The notes beneath the pieces are model-generated. The model was not told the origin of the DNA and made no database searches. It worked only from the letters and a program-made list of their open reading frames with translations. 64,000 nucleotides of DNA from Cyathus striatus (Eukaryota; Basidiomycota; Agaricomycetes; Agaricales; Nidulariaceae): NCBI GenBank assembly GCA_025738555.1, contig JAOVFP010000006.1, forward strand, positions 1,922,001-1,986,000, written 5' to 3'. The first letter of the stretch is position 1. Every line of letters starts with the position of its first letter. Positions 55,258-64,000 of the stretch are shown here, one piece after another. The position numbers and the translations under genes are program-made.

Positions 55258-58200
55258 ATGCGCGGTTCCTTATCATTGCTGCCCCGTCTCTGTGGCCTGC
55301 TCTTATGTCTGATACTTGGAGTAAAGGCCTTGCATGAATCTGATGTTGGCGTCATCGACTGGCACAAGCAACTCGTAGGCGTGCCGCTTTCTGGAAGCAT
55401 TGCGACAGCCCCAACCTTCCTCCATGCCCGAAACAAGAGTCTCATTATCACTGCTACTGGCGGAAATGTCTTGGCTGCGCTGGACTCGGAGAATGGGAGC
55501 GTCGGTATGTCGAACAGTCGTGGATGGAATAGCCATTGACAAGTACCGTCGTACAGCCTGGAGATATGTTTATGAACCTGCGGACAGGATTGCAGGCTTC
55601 TACAAAAGCAAAGATCGTGGGTTTTTAATTTGAAATTACCTGTGCAAAGATTAAGCATCATTCATTGCAGTCGTCGCGTCTCTATCTGGTCCTGGCGGCT
55701 CCACTCTACGGGTATTCGACTCGTCTTCAGGAGATCTGCTGCTCGAAAAGCGCATGCACGATCCCCAATCTGGGTCCCTCTCCGAACCTCATTTCCTTGG
55801 AAAGAGCGTTGCATTTGGAGAGGACGGAGATCTTTATGTCCTCACCAATGGTTATACGTTAACACGTTTGGACGTCAAAACCGGAAGCGAGAAATGGAGT
55901 TGGTCAAGTCCCGACCATAGGTACGCTGTTTCCTAGTTCTAATGAGCAACTCTAGTTGAACACTCTCCAGCTCTTTGATTATCCACTCGCACGCCGTCCT
56001 AACACCTTCAGCAATCTACCTCGTCGGAATCGCGTCATCAACCGCCTCGTACACTCTCCATGTCACGTCTCTTGATCCTTCAACAGGAGCCCTCATCCAC
56101 TCTGCAAACATCCCATCAAGTATCGCCGAGCCTCTACGCCAATACACCCTTCTACAAGCCGCTGACAACACAGGATCGCAAGTCGTATGGTTTGAAGCTG
56201 GGAATCTCAAGTCATACGCTTTAACGCCAGAGTTGAAAGCCAAGCCTGCAACACTGAAGCCTATTGGCCAGGCTTACGGTGGGATTTTTGATGTGGGGCT
56301 GGCTTCGCAGGGACAGCTCGTAGTTTTGAAGCAAGACGGTGAAGCAAGAGTTGTGGTTTTGAAAAATGGAGCATTGAAGGAGGAGTGGACGTTCCATGGT
56401 TCTGTAAGTGCTTATGGATTTTCGAGTAGCATTGGGTATTGATGATTATGTTATAGGCTGCATCGGATAAAACGTCAGAATCCCTTTACGCGGGTGGGGT
56501 AGGCGAAGACGGCAAACCTTACCTGGGTCGTGTGTACTGGTCCGTTGATGCAGCTGCAAGTGAACCGTCCCCATAACCTCGATATGACACTCACATCTTT
56601 ATTCTTGACAGCAAGCAGCAGCACACATCTACGCTCCGCACCTTCCTCATGCTGAAGAACTCGCCAAAGCCATATACCTCCCCTTCGATAGCAACTCTCA
56701 TGGCGTAATCAATCACGTTCGTATTCCATCGTTTACATAAACTGCGTGAACTTACATTAGAGTAGGTGACAATCTCTGGTTCGCGCCTACTTCTTACCAG
56801 CACCACTGGCTCTATTCAACTCTGGGATACCACTTCCGGATCGAAAGAACCAGAATGGGCAAGAGAAGAGTCTCTTGCAGCCGTAGGTGTCGTTGAGTTC
56901 GTCGAACTTCCCGAAAGAGCTGTGGTTACCAGCGAGATTAAGAAGGGAGAAGAGGGATGGGGTGCAAGAGTCGGTAGACATATCACTCAGCTACAAGTTT
57001 GTCCTGCAAATTGATATCGGAAATCCTTGCTGACAGTTTGTTTATAGAACCTTCCCGCCTACATCGTATACTTTTCCAAACGATTTACGACTGGCTCCTA
57101 CACAACGCCAACCTCAGTCCCAGCTGATACCTCCTCCGCACCCGGATCTATGTTCAGAGATCCCTTTGGGCTTAGGCAGCTCATTCTAGTGGCCACTCTG
57201 CATGGTAAACTGTACGCCCTTGACAGCACTACCGGTACCATAGTATGGAGCCGTGTGTTGGGTCTTGGATGGGCTCTGTCTGTGGGAGGTACAGTTCACC
57301 CCTTGAAGATGTTCACCATTAAGAGCGTGAGTGATGGTAAAGGTGGAGAGCCGGAGGTTATTCTTATTGCTCAGAGGAGGGCGGAAAACGTACGTTTTTC
57401 TTGATTTCCAGTAAGAATGTATGTTGATGGACTGGTACACAGAGCTTGATGGATACTGTCGTGTTCCACGTCAATGCACTTACCGGAGAGGATCTTAAAA
57501 GTGGCTCGGGGACCGAGGGAGTTTTGGAGGGCTTCGATATTATTCAAGGCCCTGTTGTCGAGGCTTTCCTTTTGAACCACAATGATACCCACATTGCTGT
57601 GATGTTGGATGAATTTCTCCAGGTAATTTATTTCTTGGTTACATCTTGCTTCTTGACTGATGCATTCAGGTCCATCTCTACCCCGAAACGTCAGAGACAC
57701 AGCATCTGTTCATATCCGTCGCCCCGCAGCTTTCATTCCCTCTCCGTTCAAACACGGCTGGCCAACACAGACTCGCAGGACACAAGGTCACCTTCAACAC
57801 CGACGTTTCTGATCGCTACGTTGCATATCCTGTCTGGTCAAAGTCGCTCCCAGCAGGTGAGGACATACAGACCCTCATACCCGCACACAAAGGTCCCATA
57901 GCTAGTCTCGGCAAAGTTTTGGGAAACCGCACTACGTTATACAAGTACCTCAACCCTAGACTGTTCGTCCTCCTTACTTCTTCTCGGCCTGAGATTAAGG
58001 ATCGTACGTGTGGACTGTACCTCATCGACAGCGAGAAGGGCACAATTGTATATAATGTGCAGCTACCTGTGCTGGAGGGAAGCCCGTGTGAAGTCAAAGC
58101 TTCGTTAACGGAGAATTGGCTTGTGTATCATTATTATGATCCTGGTGAGAAGGTGTCTGGGACGAGCAAGGGATGGAGGATGGTTACCGTAGAGTTTTAT

Positions 58201-58926
58201 GAGGGCCGAAAGGTGGATGAGAAGATTGAGAGGTATGTTTTTATGTTTATGTTATGTGGGATGAGGCTGACGACTGCGTAGCTCGGATATGTCGTCGTAT
58301 AATGCCAAGTTGCTCAATTTTTCGGTGTATGAGCAGGCGTATGTATTCCCTCATGGGATTACGGCGTTGTCGCCGACGTCAACGAAGTTTGGTATTACTA
58401 GCAAGGATTTGATTGGTAAGTCTCCTGCCTGGGATTTTCTGTGCTGTTCACTCATAGTTGCTATTTAGTTGCTACCCAGAACAACAGGATCCAGACATTC
58501 CAGCGCAGACTGCTCAACCCTCGCAGACCCAGCCGCAAGGTTACCTCAGAAGAACAAGAGGAGCAACTTATACCCTATGATCCTGTGCTTCCAGATAACC
58601 CTAGAAACGTTTTATCCCACAACTACGAGGTACGTATCCACCCTCCTCCTTTGTTTTACCCTTCTCCTCATTGTCCATTCTAGGTGGCAAACGTCCAACG
58701 AATCGTCACGTCTCCCGCGCTGCTCGAGTCAACATCCCTCGTGTTCGCCTATGGGCTAGACATGTTCCTTACCCGGGTGGCTCCTTCAAATACTTTTGAC
58801 GTTCTGAGCGAGAACTTTAACAAGGCGCAACTGGTGCTCACTGTGTTGGGGCTTGCGGTGGCGATTATAATAACGAGACCGATGGTGCAGAGGAAACGAC
58901 TAAAAGAGAAGTGGTATTCTCAGTAG
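55258..58926 (+). CDS. EMC1: ER membrane protein complex subunit 1
   Basis: EMC1, the large subunit of the ER membrane complex that inserts tail-anchored and polytopic proteins. ATG 55258 gives a signal peptide (SLLPRLCGLLLCLILGVKA) followed by HESDVGVIDWHKQLVGVPL. The lumenal part is a PQQ-like beta propeller (LRVFDSSSGDLLLEKRM, YVLTNGYTLTRLDVKTGSEK, TLHGKLYALDSTTGTIVWSR). The C-terminal DUF1620-type region includes YNAKLLNFSVYEQAYVFPHG and NRIQTFQRRLLNPRRP. It ends with one transmembrane helix, VLTVLGLAVAIIITRPMV, and a short basic tail (KRLKEKWYSQ, TAG). About a dozen short introns; all those checked are in phase, and no frame break was noticed over 3.6 kb. Confidence 0.92.
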
Positions 58927-59517
58927 ATTAGGATGTTTACTGCTTTGTGTATTTAATGAACATTTTTATTTCTCAGATTACCGATTTAGATTGCTGCTGC
59001 GAAACACAACTACCGACTCGCTAAACCTCCTCAATGGCATCTGCATTTCATACAAATGTCCAACCGAATTAATCTAGCACGGAATGTCCGCGAAGCTTGT
59101 CTTCATACAGGATGTCCATTGGTCGTGCTCCTGACCATGAGAAGTTCCAAGCTGGTATTGAGACGCTCTCGAGGAATTTGGACACGTATGATGTTGAGTA
59201 GGTAAAGGTATATGGCGGGAGATGTTACTCTTGTTTCCGTAGCCCCAGCAAGGTAGTAATGATTGCACATTTTGACATTTGCGGACCTGTTCTACCTTCC
59301 TTACGCCGCCTTGCTCCATGAGACCAGGTCAAATTACATCGAAAGCGACACAATTTTGCTATGTAATAGCCATTTGTTGCATAAAGGTAGTTCAATAATG
59401 AGTAGAAATTTGGTTCATCGTCCCTGCCATTGTTTGGCATAATCTTGAAAACCAAACAGGTCCATCACTGTCCCGACCAACCCCGGTAATTACATTCGCG
59501 TTGACCACACTCCATCC
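58927..59517. other. Intergenic, no gene seen
   Basis: Between EMC1 and the MICOS-like gene. Minus-strand frames at 59074-59455 lack motifs. Confidence 0.5.
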
Positions 59518-60499
59518 ATGTTTCGGGCAGCTTCACGTTTGGTGAGCACAAATACCAAAAGTTGCAATGCACAATGTCTAATGTCCCCCCTTTCAGCCCC
59601 GAAGGGCTCTCCTTACCGGCTCCGTAGCAGGGGTAGCCGTTACCCTCCACGAAGGGAAGGAGAAAGTACGTGGGTCGAAAACTGGCTCACCCCATGCCCT
59701 AGACTGACGAAGAATGCCATAGTTATCTATATATCCTAAACCGGACCCAGAGATTATTCTGGTTGAGACCCCATCGCAACTTGAAAAACAGATTGGCGTT
59801 GCTCGTGTTCAAACTCTGCAGGCGGTGTCTGAGGCACGCGCCCACGTCCAAGGATGGGTCGACAGGTGGATTGGCATTGAACACGCGGTTGAGAGTATGT
59901 TGTTCTTCTGGTTCCTATATGTTTAGCCATACTAAGCAAATTACTACAGACCGAGTGAAATCTATCATCTCTCCACAAGAATCCCTGACCCGGGCCTCCT
60001 CTACGTCGGCATCGCAGCGCTCAGTGGATCCATAATTGCGCGCAACCGCCTCCTCGTAACCCGCCTCATTCTCCCTCCAACTCTCCTCGTCCTCTCCGCA
60101 AACCACTTCCTCCCCAAAACAACCACCAATCTCCGGGAATACTTTGCCTCGCTCGAAGATACCTATTTCCCAACCTTTTCTGAGAAGCACGAGATTGCAA
60201 AGGCGCATTCGGCTATGACGTGGGAGAGGATAAAGGAGGCGACAGCGAGTGGACGGGAGCATCTAAATCGCGGGGCGGTGGTTCTTGTTGATAAGACACA
60301 AGAGGTTACCGGGTTGAAGATTCGGGAGACTTTGGGGTGGGGTGGTGAGGCGAAGAAGAGGGTGGAGGAGGTGGCGAAGGAGGTTGTGGTGGTTGCGGAG
60401 GCTGCTGCTCATGAAGCGAAGGATACGCTTGATAAGGGCGTTGAGGCTGCCAAGGAGAAGGTGGAGAAGAAGGTGGAGGAGGTTAAAAGGATTGTTTAG
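59518..60499 (+). CDS. MICOS complex subunit, Mic26/Mic27 (apolipoprotein O-like)
   Basis: Four exons: 59518-59541, 59597-59665, 59723-59894 and 59950-60499. N-terminus MFRAASRL / PRRALLTGSVAGVAVTLHEG, then KLSIYPKPDPEIILVETPSQ and AHVQGWVDRWIGIEHAVE. A hydrophobic pair of segments follows (GLLYVGIAALSGSIIARN, LLVTRLILPPTLLVLSAN), then a long amphipathic/basic helical tail (AKKRVEEVAKEVVVVAEAAA). This is the layout of Mic26/Mic27 proteins at mitochondrial cristae junctions. After EESLTR the frame breaks at about 59991 (CCGGGCC): one more G would restore GLLYVGIAALSG, so a missing base in a G run is suspected. Confidence 0.75.
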
Positions 60500-60869
60500 A
60501 TATAGAATTATATTACTGCTCTGGATTGAAAACACTCATGCATAAAAATATTCATCAGATAATTTAAAAGCTTGTATTACAGGATCCAGATGGGTAAGTA
60601 ACGGGTACACAAAAATCTTTCTAGTCCGATGAAACGATATATGAATCATATGGTGTCATGAAAAAAGTATGCTATAGCTACTTAACTAATGTACTACTAC
60701 TACGACAAATTTAAAAGATGAATGAGTGAATGGGTAATACAAACGATGGTGGTTGGTATATATACGTTAAGTGGGTTCGTGACGTTGATAAGGATAAATA
60801 TGTCAATCAATGAGATAAGATGACCGAGGAAAACCAAATGGCCCAAGAGGAACATGAGAATCTGCCTGG
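60500..60869. other. Intergenic between convergent genes, nothing seen
   Basis: AT-rich 3' flanks. No gene seen. Confidence 0.5.
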
Positions 60870-61966
60870 CTACCGTCGTTCACGAGCGACCCGCTTCCGC
60901 TCCCGCCCATCCTCTTCGACGTCCATTGCTTCTGCAGCAGTCTGGATCACGTTGATGTTCTGGTTCTGCCCTTGTTGGAGGGGCAAATTCCGAGAACTCC
61001 TCGTTCGTCTTCGTGCGAGCGCACCTCCAGAATTGTGACCCGTTCCACCATTGTATCCTCCACCAACACCTCCAGATGCAGTAGGCAGATTGGGAGAGGA
61101 CGTGCCACCAAGGGCGACGGGTGATGCTGCTGGGTCAAGCATCATCATCACGGCGTGTCGGCGCTTGTTACCGGGCAACGGCACGTCGGAAAAAGCGGTT
61201 GACGTCAGGTTGTCGTTAAAGTTGAATGTCGGTGTTGAAGGCGAGTGCGCGGGGAATTGAGTAGCATCAGCCTTTGTTGAGAACTTGTGTTTGCTTTGGC
61301 GCTGTGCTGCGCGGGTGGCCGATGGTGCCGATGAGGGCGGGGGTGAGGGTGTCGATGGCTCCGCAGGGAGTGTCGGGTTTGAGTGGTTTGGTGAGCATGG
61401 CGTAGGGTATGTTGGTTTCTAAAGAAAAATCGGTCAGAAATTATAGAGTAGAGTGATTTGCGTATGGACGTACAGATTCTCTAGTTGACTGAGGGGCGGG
61501 ATTGGGTTTGATATCGGGCTTGGAGGCTGGGGCAGAGGGTTTGGTGCGCTCTTTCTCCTTCTCCTCGTCCTCATCTTCCTCCTCCTCCCTGGACTTGATG
61601 GCCTCTAATCTTGCCTCAATCCAATCCATCACACGGCCTATTGTCATGCCATCGTCATCCGCGCCGTGTGAGCCTGAGCCAGAAGCACCGATGCCCCGAC
61701 AGAGACACCCTGCTGTATCATGTTCAAGAGATCCTGACAAGCAGCTGCGTAGCCAGCATTGTAAGCCTTCTTTGCATTCTGGCGGGATGAGCGATAGAGA
61801 GTGGTGATGCTCAAGGCAGCAGCTAAAAATGGTGGGTGAGATTTGGACGATTAAGTTGGGTGGTAAAAGGGGGTGGACCTTTGAAGTTGTTCATGAGTTC
61901 TTTCTCTGCATTCTGCTGGCCGGTGGGGAGGGAAGTGGCCAGGGTGTTGAGGTTGAGCGATTCCAT
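60870..61966 (-). CDS. Uncharacterised fungal protein with basic, Asn/Gly-rich C-terminus (one frame break)
   Basis: ATG 61966: MESLNLNTLATSLPTGQQNA, EKELMNNFK, a 57-nt intron, then AALSITTLYRSSRQNAKKAY and AACQDLLNMIQQGVSV. Here the frame breaks in a CCCC/GGGG run at 61694-61697; adding one base continues as GSGSHGADDDGMTIGRVMDW and an acidic helix (IEARLEAIKSREEEEDEDEE). After another intron comes a Ser/Pro-rich region, then VPLPGNKRRHAVMMMLDPA, a Gly/Asn stretch and RRRTRSSRNLPLQQGQNQN, ending RVARERR with TAG. The family looks conserved in basidiomycetes, but I do not know its function. Nuclear location is plausible from the basic patches. Confidence 0.65.
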
Positions 61967-62485
61967 CGCCGGCAGTGGTTGAAACTTGCAAGGCAGAGTA
62001 AACTGAGAAGAGTCTTTGTCACAACAACCGTCACACATTCCAATCACTTTTGTTACTTGTAACACACACATGTGACTCACTCCCTCTCTCTTAACCATTC
62101 TGTGCAACAATGTCTAATGGAACCACGTCAAGACCGTGTCCTTATTGTTCCGAGACACGTCCAGTCCATCCCAGTCTAAATCTGAACATTAACAGCCATC
62201 TTGGGAACAGTCTAAATCTGGACCAACGGCGTAAACGCGCCTGCCACTGCCTCCAGTCGCGTCGTCGCGTCAACACAGGTTCATACCACTACTACCTGAA
62301 CATCAGCAAGACGAAATCTATTGGAAACACACACATGTCATACAGCCACACTTCTCCACCACTTCTCTTCTTTCTCCAGGTCATGCCTACTGTCCGGTCA
62401 GACTCCCGGCCCGCCTCAGCCTCATGATCACCTATGCAAGCTATAACTTCATCGAAGCACTTCGATATGTGCAACGAAGGACAGC
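61967..62485. promoter_or_regulatory. Divergent promoter region
   Basis: 519 bp between the starts at 61966 (-) and 62486 (+). Repeats of the CTAAATCTG motif lie near 62178 and 62213. No gene seen. Confidence 0.45.
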
Positions 62486-64000
62486 ATGAACGTTCTTTGC
62501 ACTGCTTGCTTTGCTCTCCTACTATATGCCTACCTCAGGCGAAGGGCTTGCTCCGAGTGGGAAATGGGATAGCTTCAATTTCGCCCCAAAATCGAAGACA
62601 GTATATCCCGCTGCTATACATTCTTCGCAAGGCAATGTTAAGAATCCACAGAAGCTCGTGCGTAACCAAGGCAGTGCAACGCTGAGCGGACAAGGCTCCT
62701 GGGTTGCGTTGGATTTGGAGTCGAGGTTCGTTTCCCTTCTTGCTACTGCGAATTATCATTTACAGAGTTTATAGGTCGGAGGTTTAATATCACTAAACTT
62801 TGATACTGTATCCTCAACCTCAGCAATATCCCTCTCATTCACTGAATCACCTACATTCATCCGTCCCACAGCATCAGATGACTCTCGTATCCATCCGAAA
62901 ACACCACATTTGACGGCGTCCTCAGCGTTGCTGCACCTCTCAAAAAGGGATTCTGGACCCAGCCTTCCAATGCTTTACGTGGTGGATTTAGATACTTGAC
63001 CATCGTATCAAACTCTGCGGCAGCAGTGTCAATTTCCAACGTATCGTGCGCTATTTCGTTTATGCCTCATGTGGATGATTTGAGGGCGTATTCGGGGTAC
63101 TTTTATACCCAGGATACAGAGTTTCATGACCCAGACTTTCTGACGAAGAGTGAGCAAGCTGTTAGGCTGCTTTCAGAATTGATTGGCTGATTTGTGGTAG
63201 TCTGGTACGCAGGTGCATATACTGTCCAAACGAATACTGTACCGCTGAACACGGGAAGGAAGGTGCCTTTCGCGCCTCCGGGAAGTACGTCATCTCTACT
63301 CGTTGACTTTCCTCTAACTCACGCATCTTCTAGCTTGGGCGAACAATGCAACTCTAGGTGTAGCTGGCCCCATCATTGTAGACGGCGCAAAACGCGACAG
63401 GTGCACCCTCCCTTATCCCTCCCATCTTCCTCATCTAACCCCGCTTCTATCTGCAGAGCAGTATGGCCAGGCGACATGGGTATAGCCGTCCCCGCCCAAT
63501 TCGTATCCACCAACGACCTCCTACCAACGCGCAACGCGCTCTCAACCATGTTCGCTGCCATTAACCCTAAAACGGGTGCGCTTCCTGAGTCTGGCCCGCC
63601 GTTGAGCCAGACAGGATCGGATACCTACCATGCGTGGACGTTGATTGGTACCCGTACGTATTCTCTCCTTTATCCTGAGAAAGTGCTGATCATGGGATAT
63701 AGACAACTATTACCTCTATTCTGGGGATACTACATGGCTGCAGCAGGTATGGAGCAACTATACCAAGGCTGTTGCGTTTCTCGAGGGGAAGGTGGATGAG
63801 ACGGGGTTAATTAATATTACGGGGCTTAGGGACTGGGCAAGGTTGGGAGGTGGAGGGCATAACGCCGAAGGCAACGCGTTGCTTTACAGGGTGCTTTTTC
63901 TTCTACCCCAGCACAGGAACTTTGGCTGACGAATTGGACTGATAGGTTCTAACCACCGCAGCAGATCTCGCCTCCCACCTAAACAGCACCTCCCTCGCTA
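62486..64000 (+). CDS. Alpha-L-rhamnosidase-like glycosidase (GH78, six-hairpin fold), 3' end beyond the window
   Basis: Probable start ATG 62486 with a hydrophobic signal (FFALLALLSYYMPTSG one frame over, suggesting a missing T near 62492). Then APSGKWDSFNFAPKSKTVYP, VGGLISLNFDTVSSTSAISL, TTFDGVLSVAAPLKKGFWTQ, YSGYFYTQDTEFHDPDFLT and WYAGAYTVQTNTVPLNTGRK. Next come TLGVAGPIIVDGAKRDR, AVWPGDMGIAVPAQFVSTND, PESGPPLSQTGSDTYHAWT and ITGLRDWARLGGGGHNAEGN. This matches fungal GH78-like proteins with the acidic DGAKRDR and ESG motifs near the active site. A second break lies near 62890 (expected SYPSENTTFDG). Secreted plant-polymer enzyme by inference. Exons continue past 64000. Confidence 0.8.

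Noticed and set aside
1..64000. tRNA genes, rRNA and CRISPR arrays
   Set aside because: No convincing A/B-box pair with a cloverleaf, no rRNA-like stretch and no regularly spaced identical repeats were seen by eye; a tRNAscan-type search would be needed to exclude tRNAs fully.

Overview
This window is nuclear DNA of a filamentous basidiomycete, most likely a mushroom-forming Agaricomycete. Genes are cut by many short introns (about 45-70 nt) with GT/AG ends and occasional GC-AG ends. Coding content is fungal: a Polo kinase, EMC1, a PP6/Sit4 phosphatase, a trehalose-6-phosphate synthase family protein, a BCS1-type AAA ATPase, and basidiomycete-type secreted proteins. All functions are inferred by reading translated sequence; no database search was possible.

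Layout. 0.2-16.8 kb is gene-dense: a Glu-rich TPR protein (-), an OTU deubiquitinase (-), an F-box-like protein (+), Polo kinase (+), a large TPR-CHAT protein (+), a MITE, and a BCS1-like ATPase (-). 17.4-26 kb is AT-rich and gene-poor: a frame-broken polysaccharide-lyase-14-like gene, a decayed second copy, a decayed minus-strand gene, and a three-unit degenerate tandem repeat. 26-32 kb holds a single-pass membrane protein and two small secreted proteins. 33-40 kb has the PP6/Sit4 phosphatase, two tandem mitochondrial RRM-like genes, two broken DJ-1/PfpI-like copies and a truncated PL14-like fragment. 40.6-45 kb holds an RNase P Rpr2/Rpp21-type subunit and the TPS protein. 47.7-55 kb alternates RRM genes with two paralogous SRPK-like kinases that flank a relic of the TPS gene. 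55-64 kb is gene-dense again: EMC1, a MICOS Mic26/27-like protein, an uncharacterised protein, and the start of an alpha-L-rhamnosidase-like (GH78) gene that runs off the window.

Themes. (1) Local duplication and decay: PL14-like, DJ-1-like, SRPK-like, TPS and the tandem repeat. (2) A family of four mitochondrially targeted RRM proteins whose modules are each split by a phase-1 intron at the same place. (3) A TPR-CHAT protein with the caspase-like His/Cys pair intact; its upstream exon appears to join through a GC-AG intron. (4) Several otherwise convincing genes carry single-base frame breaks, mostly one missing base, in a way that looks more like consensus error than true pseudogenisation. 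No rRNA, convincing tRNA, CRISPR array or intact autonomous transposon was seen.
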